Positions 17,553 to 25,920 of a DNA stretch of 64,000 nt are shown piece after piece. Source of the stretch: Odoribacter sp. AF15-53 (GTDB lineage Bacteria > Bacteroidota > Bacteroidia > Bacteroidales > Marinifilaceae); assembly GCF_003479425.1 (NCBI RefSeq), contig NZ_QUHC01000002.1:569033-633032 (forward strand), read 5' to 3'. The notes beneath the pieces were generated by a model. That model made no database searches. It saw only the letters and a program-made list of their open reading frames with translations, and was not told the origin of the DNA. How positions within the stretch are numbered: the first letter of the stretch is position 1; each line of letters begins with the position of its first letter. A program made the translations under genes and the position numbers.

Positions 17553-18872
17553 ATGCAAAATAATCTAATTGACAAAAAAATCGTAGACCAGAAGCTGGAA
17601 GCGTGTGGAATCCGTGACATGGAAGATGCCACGATACGCGATATCGTGAAAGTAGTTAACCTGGTTGAAGCCGAAAGCGGGGAAAAGTTCATCCGCATGG
17701 AAATGGGCGTTCCGGGACTCGCTCCCTCAAAAGTAGGTATCGACGCCGAAATCGAAGCCCTTCGTGCCGGATGCGCTCAATTCTATCCCATGCTCGAAGG
17801 ACACAAGGAATTCAAAGAAGAGGGTTCCAAATTCGTGAAAAACTTCATGGATATCAACGTCAAACCGGAAGGCATCATCCCCACGGTAGGCTCCATGCAG
17901 GCTTGCTACGCCGCGTTCATGGCTACCACGGAATGCAAGAAAGGGAAAGACACGGTTCTTTTCATCGACCCGGGATTCCCCGTGCAGAAAACCCAGATGC
18001 AGGTTATCGGTAAACCCATCGAATCATTCGACGTTTACAACTACCGCGGAGAGAAACTCCGTGAAAAACTGGAAGAACATCTTTCCAAGGGAAACATTGC
18101 CGCAATCCTATACAGCAATCCCAACAACCCGGCCTGGATATGCTTCACCGACGAGGAATTGAAAATCATCGGGGAACTGGCCACCAAATACGATGTCATC
18201 GTGCTGGAAGACCTCGCCTATTTCGCCATGGACTTCCGCCGGGACCTCTCCGTACCGGGAAAAGCCCCCTTCCAACCGACCGTGGGCAAATACACGGACA
18301 ACTACATCGCGATGATCTCCGGTTCCAAACTGTTCAGCTACGCCGGACAACGTCTCGGGATCATGTGCATCTCTGATGCCCTGTACAACCGGAAATATGA
18401 CAACCTGCACGACCGTTTCGGTGGACTGGGGACATTGGGTTACACCATCGTCAACCGGATCATCTACACCCTGTCGTCCGGGACCACCCACTCCTGCCAG
18501 TACGCCATGGCTGCCATCCTGAAAGCCGCCAACGAGGGACGTATCAACATCCTCGACGGGGTGCGGGAATACGCGCAAAGAGCGAACGCCATGAAAACCT
18601 TATTCACGAAATACGGTTTCGAGATCGTGTATGACCGGGACTTGGCCGAACCCATTGCCGACGGCTTCTACTTCACGATCATCTATCCCGGTTTCACGGG
18701 AGGCGACCTCACGAAAGAAATCCTGTACTACGGTATATCAGCCATCCCGTTGCGAGATACGGGCTCCAAGAAACAAGGTCTTCGCGCCTGCGTTTCACAG
18801 ACCGGTCTCGATCGGATGCCTGCCCTTGAAGAACGCTTGAAACGATTCGCGGCAGACCATAAGATCAATTGA
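17553..18872 (+). CDS. PLP-dependent aminotransferase, class I/II
   Basis: A fold-type I aminotransferase of 439 residues. The N-terminal RMEMGVPGLAPSKVG block resembles the substrate-binding region; YSNPNNPAWICFTDEEL contains the conserved NPNNP; DLAYFAMDFR precedes the PLP lysine K259 in SGSKLFSYAGQRLG. The C-terminal arginine lies in GLRACVSQTGL. The protein closely follows a conserved Bacteroidales aminotransferase of undetermined substrate. A four-subunit 2-oxoacid:ferredoxin oxidoreductase starts about 225 bp downstream, suggesting that the enzyme may feed 2-oxoacids from amino acids into that complex; this is inference, since a stable hairpin lies between them. Confidence 0.88.
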   Translation: MQNNLIDKKIVDQKLEACGIRDMEDATIRDIVKVVNLVEAESGEKFIRMEMGVPGLAPSKVGIDAEIEALRAGCAQFYPMLEGHKEFKEEGSKFVKNFMDINVKPEGIIPTVGSMQACYAAFMATTECKKGKDTVLFIDPGFPVQKTQMQVIGKPIESFDVYNYRGEKLREKLEEHLSKGNIAAILYSNPNNPAWICFTDEELKIIGELATKYDVIVLEDLAYFAMDFRRDLSVPGKAPFQPTVGKYTDNYIAMISGSKLFSYAGQRLGIMCISDALYNRKYDNLHDRFGGLGTLGYTIVNRIIYTLSSGTTHSCQYAMAAILKAANEGRINILDGVREYAQRANAMKTLFTKYGFEIVYDRDLAEPIADGFYFTIIYPGFTGGDLTKEILYYGISAIPLRDTGSKKQGLRACVSQTGLDRMPALEERLKRFAADHKIN

Positions 18873-18879
18873 AAACGGA

Positions 18880-18918
18880 GAATTGAAAATTGAAAACGTG
18901 ATTTTCAATTTTCAATTC
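18880..18918. repeat. 17-bp perfect hairpin of ATTGAAA units
   Basis: A perfect 17-base inverted repeat of GAATTGAAAATTGAAAA type, with loop CGTGA, starts 8 bases after the aminotransferase stop codon. It lacks a T-run and is A/T-rich, so it is a weak terminator at best. It could protect the 3' end. Confidence 0.7.
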
Positions 18919-19014
18919 ATACAAAAAATCCCTATTTCAAGGGATTGCGGGATAACAATAAAAATAATAGCAAAACAATGTTAAAATACAAGCAACCTAT
19001 TTCATGATTCAATT

Positions 19015-19022
19015 TAAGTTTG
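19015..19022 (+). promoter_or_regulatory. Possible -7 box of the oxidoreductase operon
   Basis: TAAGTTTG fits TAnnTTTG about 77 bases upstream of the ferredoxin-like subunit gene. No -33 match at 19 bp. Confidence 0.35.
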
Positions 19023-19098
19023 TAATTTTATCCCGTAAATGCGTTACGAAATATAAGGCAAAAGCAGAATTTATTTATAAATCATAATCAAATCAATT

Positions 19099-19326
19099 AT
19101 GGCAAAATTTAGAGGCGCTGTCGTCGTTGACAAAGAAAAATGCAAGGGGTGCAACCTTTGCGTGGTCGCGTGTCCTACCAAAACCCTCGATCTAGCGAAA
19201 GAGGTAAATGGAAAAGGATACCACTATTCCGAGATGGTAAATCCGGAAGCATGTATTGGATGTGCCAGCTGCGCGTTGGTATGCCCGGACTCGGTAATCA
19301 CCGTTTACAAAATGAATGTTCAATAA
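19099..19326 (+). CDS. korD: 2-oxoacid:ferredoxin oxidoreductase, delta (ferredoxin-like) subunit
   Basis: A small 75-residue subunit with two [4Fe-4S] cluster motifs: C15-x2-C18-x2-C21-x3-C25 and C52-x2-C55-x2-C58-x3-C62, each followed by proline. It passes electrons from the TPP site of the complex to external ferredoxin. It is the first gene of a four-gene operon (delta, alpha, beta, gamma), with 19 bases to the alpha gene. The substrate (2-oxoglutarate or branched-chain 2-oxoacids) is set by the other subunits. Confidence 0.9.
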   Translation: MAKFRGAVVVDKEKCKGCNLCVVACPTKTLDLAKEVNGKGYHYSEMVNPEACIGCASCALVCPDSVITVYKMNVQ

Positions 19327-19345
19327 AGAATAAAAACTACCGAAA

Positions 19346-20431
19346 ATGGCAGAAGTAAAATTAATGAAAGGGAATGAGGTAATAGCCGAGGCTGCTATCC
19401 GTTGTGGATGTGATGCTTATTATGGTTATCCTATTACCCCGCAATCCGAAGTCATGGAGACTCTCATGGCACGCAAACCGTGGGAGGAAACAGGAATGGT
19501 CGTGTTGCAGGCCGAGAGTGAAATATCCTCAATCAACATGGTATACGGTGCCGCTGCTTGCGGTAAAAAAGCGATGACATCATCATCCAGCCCCGGTATC
19601 TCGTTGATGCAGGAAGGTCTAACCTATCTGGCAGGTGCTGAACTCCCCTGTCTGGTCGTGGACGTTGTACGTGGAGGCCCAGGTTTGGGAACCATTCAAC
19701 CGGCACAAAGTGACTATTTCCAAGCAACGAAAGGTGGAGGTCACGGAGACTATCACTTGATCGTACTTGCTCCCGCTTCCGTTCAGGAAATGAACGATTT
19801 CGTCGGTCTTGGTTTTGATTTGGCATTCAAATATCGTAACCCCGCCATGATCCTTGCTGACGGTGTTATCGGGCAGATGATGGAAAAAGTTCAATTGAGC
19901 GAATACAAACCTCGCTGGACCGAAGAAGAGATCAACCAAATGTCCGATAGCTGGGCGTTAACCGGAAAGAAAGCACACCGCTCTCACAACACGGTAACCT
20001 CTCTTGAACTGGATTCTTACAAACAAGAAACTTTCAACCACAAATTGCAGGCAAAATACCGTGCAATGGAAGAAAACGAAGTGCGTTTCGAAGAAATCCA
20101 ATGCGATGACGCAGAATACCTGTTCGTGGCTTACGGCTCCGCTTCACGTATTTGCCAGAAGGCCGTGCAACTTTGCCGTGAACAAGGCATCAAGGTAGGT
20201 ATCCTTCGCCCGATCACGCTGTATCCTTTCCCGACGAAAGAAATCGAAAGACTTTCCAAACAAGTGAAAGGAATCCTGACCGTGGAAATGAGCGCCGGAC
20301 AAATGGTAGAAGACGTTCGCCAGGCTGCCAAATTCAGAATCCCGGTAGAACACTTCGGACGTTTCGGGGGAGTTATTCCCACGCCGGAAGAGATCGTTGA
20401 AGCACTTAAAAAACAAATTATAGGAGCATAA
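19346..20431 (+). CDS. vorB: 2-oxoacid:ferredoxin oxidoreductase, alpha subunit (VorB type)
   Basis: The alpha chain (361 residues) carries the pyrimidine-binding half of the TPP site and the domain that contacts CoA. Family blocks: GNEVIAEAAIRCGCDAYYGYPITPQSEVME, AESEISSINMVYGAAACGKKAMTSSSSPGISLMQE, RGGPGLGTIQPAQSDYFQA, and near the C-terminus LRPITLYPFP. The sequence fits entries annotated in Bacteroidetes as 3-methyl-2-oxobutanoate dehydrogenase subunit VorB, also called KorA; sequence alone does not separate 2-oxoglutarate from branched-chain oxoacid use. It overlaps nothing and leads into the beta gene after 3 bases. Confidence 0.88.
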   Translation: MAEVKLMKGNEVIAEAAIRCGCDAYYGYPITPQSEVMETLMARKPWEETGMVVLQAESEISSINMVYGAAACGKKAMTSSSSPGISLMQEGLTYLAGAELPCLVVDVVRGGPGLGTIQPAQSDYFQATKGGGHGDYHLIVLAPASVQEMNDFVGLGFDLAFKYRNPAMILADGVIGQMMEKVQLSEYKPRWTEEEINQMSDSWALTGKKAHRSHNTVTSLELDSYKQETFNHKLQAKYRAMEENEVRFEEIQCDDAEYLFVAYGSASRICQKAVQLCREQGIKVGILRPITLYPFPTKEIERLSKQVKGILTVEMSAGQMVEDVRQAAKFRIPVEHFGRFGGVIPTPEEIVEALKKQIIGA

Positions 20432-20434
20432 GCT

Positions 20435-21202
20435 ATGTCAGTAGAATTAAAAGATATAATAAAAGAGGAGAATATTGTTTACAAGAAAACTCCCGTGCTT
20501 ACCGACAACGTGATGCACTACTGCCCGGGATGTTCCCACGGGGTAGTTCACAAACTTGTTGCGGAAGTGATCGAAGAAATGGGTATCCAGGACAAGACTA
20601 TCGGCGTGTCTCCGGTGGGATGTTCCGTACTCGCTTACAACTATTTGGATATCGACTGGGCGGAAGCAGCTCACGGACGGGCTCCGGCCGTGGCCACGGG
20701 TATCAGCCGTGTTCACCCCGATCGCTACGTGTTCACGTACCAGGGCGATGGTGACTTGGCATCTATCGGATGCGGAGAAATCATGCATGCGTGCAGCCGT
20801 GGCGAGAACATCGTGGTTATCTTTATCAACAACGCCATCTACGGTATGACCGGGGGACAAATGGCCCCGACTACCCTTCTGGGACAGGTCACCGCTACCA
20901 CTCCTTACGGACGTGATGCTAAATTAAACGGTTTCCCGATGAAACTGACCGAATTACTTGCCCAACTGGACGGAACTTGCTACGTGACTCGCCAATCGGT
21001 ACACACCCCGGCGAACGTGCGCAAAACAAAAGCCGCTATCCGCAAGGCATTCGAGAACACCCGGAAAGACAAAGGAGTCTCTTTCGTGGAAGTTGTCAGT
21101 ACGTGTAACTCCGGTTGGAAAGTAACCCCGGTAGAAGCCAACAAATGGATGGTCGAGAACATGTTCCCGAAATACCCGTTAGGAGATATCAAAGACATTT
21201 AA
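20435..21202 (+). CDS. korB: 2-oxoacid:ferredoxin oxidoreductase, beta subunit (TPP-binding)
   Basis: The beta chain of 255 residues binds the TPP diphosphate through Mg2+. It shows HYCPGCSHGVVHKL near the N-terminus, SPVGCSVLAYNYLD, HGRAPAVATGISR and the TPP motif GDGDLASIGCGE...NAIYGMTGGQMAPTT. In the oxidoreductase family this chain also positions one iron-sulfur cluster; here the cysteines at CPGC and GC are the visible candidates. The gene is spaced 3 bases from the alpha gene, so translation is coupled. A repeat block of 99 bp separates it from the gamma gene. Confidence 0.9.
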   Translation: MSVELKDIIKEENIVYKKTPVLTDNVMHYCPGCSHGVVHKLVAEVIEEMGIQDKTIGVSPVGCSVLAYNYLDIDWAEAAHGRAPAVATGISRVHPDRYVFTYQGDGDLASIGCGEIMHACSRGENIVVIFINNAIYGMTGGQMAPTTLLGQVTATTPYGRDAKLNGFPMKLTELLAQLDGTCYVTRQSVHTPANVRKTKAAIRKAFENTRKDKGVSFVEVVSTCNSGWKVTPVEANKWMVENMFPKYPLGDIKDI

Positions 21203-21204
21203 TC

Positions 21205-21298
21205 AGTTCATAAAGTTCATAAAGTCCATAAGGTTCATAAAGTCATTTTTATTCTAACCTTATAAACTTTATAACTTTATAACCTTATAAACTCAATA
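21205..21298. repeat. TTCATAAAG / CCTTATAAA inverted repeat within the operon
   Basis: Four 9-base units (GTTCATAAA type) at 21206-21244 are mirrored by TTATAAACT-type units at 21258-21293, with a short core ATTTTTATTCTAA. It sits between the beta and gamma subunit genes and ends 8 bases before the gamma ATG. It has the arms of the large palindromes at 32.8, 35.2, 36.4 and 41.3 kb but no GC-rich core. Confidence 0.7.
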
Positions 21299-21301
21299 AT
21301 T

Positions 21302-21853
21302 ATGACAGAAGAAATCATTATAGCAGGATTCGGTGGACAAGGAGTTCTTTCCATGGGAAAGATTCTCGCTTACTCCGGAATTATGCAAGATCAGGAAGTT
21401 GCTTGGATGCCTTCTTACGGTCCTGAAATGCGTGGTGGTACTGCCAACGTGACCGTTATCCTTAGCGACGAGCGTATCAGCTCCCCGATCTTAACCAAAT
21501 ACGATACCGCTATCGTTCTGAACCAACAATCCATGGACAAGTTCGAAAGCATGGTAAAACCGGGCGGGACCTTGATTTACGACCCGAACGGAATCACTCA
21601 CGAACCCACGAGAAAAGATATCAACATCTACAAGATCGAGGGAACTGCCATTGCCGTGGAGCAAGGTAACCCGAAAGTCTTCAACATGATCGTTCTCGGA
21701 GGATTCTTGAAAGTAAAACCGATCGTGAAACTTGACAACGTGGAAAAAGGATTACAGAAATCTTTACCCGCACGTCACCACAAGATGATCCCGATGAACA
21801 TCGAGGCCATCCAGACCGGTATGAACAATGTAGAAGTTGTTAACCAACTATAG
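21302..21853 (+). CDS. korC: 2-oxoacid:ferredoxin oxidoreductase, gamma subunit
   Basis: The gamma chain (183 residues) shows the typical start EEIIIAGFGGQGVLSMGKILAYSG, then YGPEMRGGTANVTVILSDERISSPI and DTAIVLNQQSMDKFE. In the complex this domain completes the CoA/TPP active-site architecture. Last gene of the operon, with a strong terminator just downstream. The operon would convert 2-oxoacids plus CoA to acyl-CoA with reduction of ferredoxin, or the reverse in reductive carboxylation. Confidence 0.9.
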   Translation: MTEEIIIAGFGGQGVLSMGKILAYSGIMQDQEVAWMPSYGPEMRGGTANVTVILSDERISSPILTKYDTAIVLNQQSMDKFESMVKPGGTLIYDPNGITHEPTRKDINIYKIEGTAIAVEQGNPKVFNMIVLGGFLKVKPIVKLDNVEKGLQKSLPARHHKMIPMNIEAIQTGMNNVEVVNQL

Positions 21854-21870
21854 TTCACGACACAAGAAAA

Positions 21871-21902
21871 GAAAACCCCGCCTTCGGCGGGGTTTTCTTT
21901 TT
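21871..21902. terminator. Terminator after the oxidoreductase operon
   Basis: Perfect 12-base stem GAAAACCCCGCC, loop TTC, GGCGGGGTTTTC, followed by TTTTTA. It also serves the convergent symporter gene, since A-rich sequence lies on the other side. Confidence 0.93.
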
Positions 21903-21909
21903 ACTTCAA

Positions 21910-23535
21910 TTACCAGCAAGCCGTATAAATCACAGCCAACAAGATACAGATTATGTATGCACATATATTAAACGCTTTATCCGTCTTGAACATATCCGAC
22001 GTTAAAGCCAATCCCTTCGGGTCATCATCCGTCTTGCAAGTTGCCAGACTAACCATACCGATCGTCACCATCGTCAACAGGAACGTGTACATCATCTGAT
22101 CGAGGAACGGCATCTCTATCGGCAGGAACTTCAACAACAAGGCAACCGGGATAGAGATCAACACACCCGTAATCGCCCCCCGGTTCGTGGTCTTTTTCCA
22201 GAACAATCCCATCAAGAAAACAGCCAGGATTCCGGGACTCACCAACCCGGTGTACTCTTGTATATACACGAACATCTGGTCGAAATTCGCCATCATCGGG
22301 GCCAGCAAACACGCCACGACCAACGCCACGGCTGCCGTAACACGTCCCACACCCACCAGCTTCTTATGGGAAGCCTCGCGGTCAATATACGGTTTATAAA
22401 TATCCATCGTGAAAATCGTGGACGTTGAATTCAGCATGGAAGCCAACGAAGAAACGATCGCCGCCGCCAACGCCGCAAGCACTAATCCCTTCAACCCCGT
22501 GGGAACAAACGTCCCGATCAACCAAGGATACGCCTTATCGTTCCCCCCTGTCACCTCGAACATGGCGGTTACAGACGGGTCTTTCGCCTCCGTGTACATC
22601 ACGAAAGCCACAATTCCCGGAATAACCACGATCAGAGGCACGATCAACTTCAGGAACGCCGCGAAAGCGATCCCCCGTTGAGCCTCTTTCAAAGACTTCG
22701 CAGCCAAGGTACGTTGAATAATATATTGATTAAATCCCCAGTAATACAGGTTCGCCACCCACAACCCACCGACAAGTACCGCGATACCCGGTAGATTCTT
22801 GAACTCCGGATTATCCTTCGAGATAATCATGTGGAACTTATCCCCCGCCGTGTCAAGCACGTGGTTAAACCCTTCCACGATACCGCCGCCGGGCAACACG
22901 TTATCCAACGCGATAAGCGTCGTGATCACGCCCCCGATAATCAACAGAGCCACCTGAATCACATCCGTCCAGGCCACGGCCGACAACCCGCCATAAATAG
23001 AATAGGCGGCTGCCACGAAAGCCAACCCGACAATGGCGGGAATAAACAAATCCCCATTCCCCGAACCGATAATCGTATCAATCGCCTTCGCCCCCAAGAA
23101 TAACACGGAAGTCAGGTTCACGAACACGAACAGGGCGATCCAGAACACGGCCAGAATCGTTTTAAGATTCGTGGAAAAACGTTTCTCCACGAATTCGGGA
23201 ATCGTGTACAATCCCTGCTTGATAAATATCGGCAAGAAAAACTTTCCCACGATAATCAGCGTCAGCGCAGCCATAAACTCGTATGACGCGATCGCCAGCC
23301 CCACGGCAAAGCCCGATCCGGACATCCCGATAAACTGCTCGGCAGAGATATTCGCCGCGATCAACGAGGCACCGATAGCCCACCACGGCAATGACTTACT
23401 TGCAAGAAAATAATCCTCCGTTGTCTTCTGCACGCCCTTCTTTCCCCTCGACACCCATAATCCCACGGCGATAATCATCAAGGCGTACGCCCCGAAAATG
23501 AAATAATCCCAGAACTCAAAACTTGTGTTCAACAT
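21910..23535 (-). CDS. Sodium/sugar symporter (SSS family, SGLT type)
   Basis: An integral membrane protein of 541 residues with about 14 hydrophobic helices. Family features: the N-terminal FGAYALMIIAVGLWVSRGKKG, EDYFLASKSLPWWAIGASLIAANISAEQFIGMSGSGF (helix 1 region of LeuT-like fold), and the middle SIYGGLSAVAWTDVIQ. The IAANISAEQFIGM and GLSAVAWTD motifs are diagnostic for the vSGLT/SGLT branch that couples Na+ to glucose or galactose uptake. galK lies 24 bp upstream on the same strand, which makes galactose the likeliest substrate. Confidence 0.88.
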   Translation of the reverse strand: MLNTSFEFWDYFIFGAYALMIIAVGLWVSRGKKGVQKTTEDYFLASKSLPWWAIGASLIAANISAEQFIGMSGSGFAVGLAIASYEFMAALTLIIVGKFFLPIFIKQGLYTIPEFVEKRFSTNLKTILAVFWIALFVFVNLTSVLFLGAKAIDTIIGSGNGDLFIPAIVGLAFVAAAYSIYGGLSAVAWTDVIQVALLIIGGVITTLIALDNVLPGGGIVEGFNHVLDTAGDKFHMIISKDNPEFKNLPGIAVLVGGLWVANLYYWGFNQYIIQRTLAAKSLKEAQRGIAFAAFLKLIVPLIVVIPGIVAFVMYTEAKDPSVTAMFEVTGGNDKAYPWLIGTFVPTGLKGLVLAALAAAIVSSLASMLNSTSTIFTMDIYKPYIDREASHKKLVGVGRVTAAVALVVACLLAPMMANFDQMFVYIQEYTGLVSPGILAVFLMGLFWKKTTNRGAITGVLISIPVALLLKFLPIEMPFLDQMMYTFLLTMVTIGMVSLATCKTDDDPKGLALTSDMFKTDKAFNICAYIICILLAVIYTACW

Positions 23536-23559
23536 CTTTCCAGCTATTATGGTTTATAC

Positions 23560-24714
23560 TTAGTAAATTCTCCTTACCCCGTCACCGATATCCGCCACGT
23601 AGAACTCGGCACTCAACCCGATTTTCTCATGGTATACCGCCGCCAACTTCTCGACAAAGCCAGACACGTCATCTTCTGCCACCAGACTCACGGTACAGCC
23701 GCCGAAACCTCCTCCCGTGATGCGAGAACCCAACACGCCCGGCAACTTCTGTCCCTCTTCCGCCAAAGTATCCATCTCTGTCCCGGTGACCTCGTAATCC
23801 TCTTTCAAGGAACGATGAGACTCGTTCATCAATTGCCCGAAGCGAACTAAATCGCCTTTCTGCAACACGTTGATCGCCTCGTTCACGCGGGCATTCTCCG
23901 TCACCGCATGACGGGCCCTGCGACAGACCGTATCATCCGCTATCAAATGCTTCACGTCCTCGAATTCCGCCACGCTCAAGTCGCACAAATGCTTCGCGTC
24001 AATCTCCCTGTTTATAGCGGCCAACGCCTGTTCACACTGGCTTCGCCGCACGTTATATTCCGAGGTCACCAGATCATGATTCTTGTTCGAATTGGCAATT
24101 ACCAACTTATAACCGTTAATATTCAACGGGATCAGGTCATACTCCAGCGTGCCGCAATCCAAAGCGATAGCATGCCCGCTTCGGCCCATGCCCACGGCAA
24201 ACTGATCCATAATCCCGCAATTCATCCCGACGAAAACATTCTCGGCCCGTTGTGACATCTTCACCAGCTCCACCACGTCCAGCCCCGTGTTCAACATATC
24301 GTTCAGCATAAAAGCCGTCACTACCTCGATAGAAGCAGACGAAGAAAGTCCCGCCCCGTTCGGAATATCCCCGAAGTACAGGACATCAAATCCCCACGGA
24401 TCGAATCCCCGGTCCGCGAACTCCTTCAACACGCCCAACGGATACTTCACCCATTCGGCAGGTTTATTCTCGAAAACACGCTCGTCAAATTCCCCCCGGA
24501 AAGCCTGATTCATACTGGCAAACCCGGTCTTCCGGTCCTCCCGGCGAGCCATCAGCAGGTAAGTCCCGAAACTCAACGCACACGGGAAAACCCTTCCCCC
24601 GTTATAATCAATATGTTCCCCGATCAAGTTCACCCGCCCCGGGGCGAAATAAAGATGTTCCGCTTTTCTCCCGTAAACCTCCTTGAACCTCTGTTCTAAC
24701 ACGCCTGTATCCAT
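23560..24714 (-). CDS. galK: Galactokinase
   Basis: GHMP-kinase family, 384 residues. The galactokinase signature GRVNLIGEHIDYNGG (residues 26-40) and the ATP loop PNGAGLSSSASIE (118-130) are intact, and the third GHMP motif is ITGGGFGGCTVSLV near the C-terminus. The enzyme phosphorylates alpha-D-galactose to galactose 1-phosphate, the first committed step of the Leloir pathway. It is the first gene of the unit that also contains the SSS symporter, and galM is divergent from it; galT and galE are not in the window. Confidence 0.95.
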   Translation of the reverse strand: MDTGVLEQRFKEVYGRKAEHLYFAPGRVNLIGEHIDYNGGRVFPCALSFGTYLLMARREDRKTGFASMNQAFRGEFDERVFENKPAEWVKYPLGVLKEFADRGFDPWGFDVLYFGDIPNGAGLSSSASIEVVTAFMLNDMLNTGLDVVELVKMSQRAENVFVGMNCGIMDQFAVGMGRSGHAIALDCGTLEYDLIPLNINGYKLVIANSNKNHDLVTSEYNVRRSQCEQALAAINREIDAKHLCDLSVAEFEDVKHLIADDTVCRRARHAVTENARVNEAINVLQKGDLVRFGQLMNESHRSLKEDYEVTGTEMDTLAEEGQKLPGVLGSRITGGGFGGCTVSLVAEDDVSGFVEKLAAVYHEKIGLSAEFYVADIGDGVRRIY

Positions 24715-24774
24715 TTTAATTAATTTAGAGTTTAAAATTTAGAATTTAAAATGGGGGCTAACGCCACATGTCTA

Positions 24775-24782
24775 CAAAGTTA
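24775..24782 (-). promoter_or_regulatory. -7 box of the galK-symporter unit
   Basis: TAACTTTG on the minus strand fits TAnnTTTG, with a predicted leader of about 55 bases to the galK ATG. The leader contains TTTAAAATTTAGAA-type repeat units at 24716-24750. Confidence 0.45.
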
Positions 24783-24869
24783 AAGTATTTTCTTTAATTT
24801 TTTATATTTATCACGGATGAAAATCTCCTACTATTGCTTATTTTTATGACTTGATAAAAATCATAGGTC

Positions 24870-25886
24870 ATGGAACTGAAAGAATATATTCTTAAAAACG
24901 AATGTCTTGAGATTCACGTCTGTAATCTCGGAGGGATTATAAAAAACCTGTTCGTGCGCGATTGCAGATGGCGACGGGTAGACGTAGTTTTAGGGTTTGA
25001 TACCGTTGAACAATACATCGCTCCGGCCTACCGGAACAATTATCCTTACTTCGGGGCCCTCATCGGACGCTATGGTAATCGCATCAAAAACGGAGAGATC
25101 ACCATCAACGACAAGACCTACCTGCTAAATAAAAACGAAAAAGAGAATTGCCTGCACGGGGGAACACCCGGGTTCGACCAGCGGATATGGGATGTCGAGC
25201 AACCGGACGATGAACATCTGATCTTGCGCTACACCAGCCCGGATGGCGAGAACGGATTCCCCGGCACCCTGGATGTCACGGTACGCTATTCTATAGAAAA
25301 CAATGTATTCCGGGTCATCTATGACGCCAGTTGCGACCAGCCGACACACGTGAACCTCACGCAACATCCCTACTTCAATCTAAACCCGGATGACACGAAC
25401 ATCGGGAACCATGAACTGCGTCTATATTCCTCCCGCTACCTGGAAACAACACCCGATCTGATCCCCACGGGAACGATCCTTCCCGCTGACACGAAACATT
25501 CATTCAATTTCAACAAACCGCTTTTCCTTGCCCTGCAAGAAGACGGGCTGGACGATTGCTACGCGTACGAGGACCCGATAGAACCCCAGCTCATGGCCGA
25601 ATTGTCGCATCCCAAGAACGGGATCACGATCACGATCCTGTCCGACTATCCCGGTCTGCAAGTCTACACGGGAAAATACATCGACGTGACGAACGGCAAG
25701 GGAGGCCGGCATTACGGTCCCTATTCCGGCATCGCCCTGGAAGCACAGATGTTCCCGGACAGCCCTCATCAACCGTCATTCCCGTCCACCCGCTTGAATC
25801 CGGGAGAACGATATTACCACAAAACGATTTACTCGTTCAACTGTTTTGGCGTGGAGGAAGATTGGAGTGAAGATTCTTTCCAATAG
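24870..25886 (+). CDS. galM: Aldose 1-epimerase (mutarotase)
   Basis: Interconverts alpha and beta anomers of galactose and other aldoses. Motifs: ALIGRYGNRIKNGEITINDKTYLL with the substrate-binding arginine region, ENCLHGGTPGFDQRIWD containing the catalytic HGG histidine, NLTQHPYFNLN with the second catalytic histidine, and near the C-terminus ALEAQMFPDSPHQPSFPS with the conserved glutamate. At 338 residues the length is ordinary. No signal peptide, so a cytoplasmic enzyme. Divergent from galK and presumably co-regulated with it. Confidence 0.92.
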   Translation: MELKEYILKNECLEIHVCNLGGIIKNLFVRDCRWRRVDVVLGFDTVEQYIAPAYRNNYPYFGALIGRYGNRIKNGEITINDKTYLLNKNEKENCLHGGTPGFDQRIWDVEQPDDEHLILRYTSPDGENGFPGTLDVTVRYSIENNVFRVIYDASCDQPTHVNLTQHPYFNLNPDDTNIGNHELRLYSSRYLETTPDLIPTGTILPADTKHSFNFNKPLFLALQEDGLDDCYAYEDPIEPQLMAELSHPKNGITITILSDYPGLQVYTGKYIDVTNGKGGRHYGPYSGIALEAQMFPDSPHQPSFPSTRLNPGERYYHKTIYSFNCFGVEEDWSEDSFQ

Positions 25887-25920
25887 CCACCGTCAACTGA
25901 TAGTACGTGATGAAATACTA

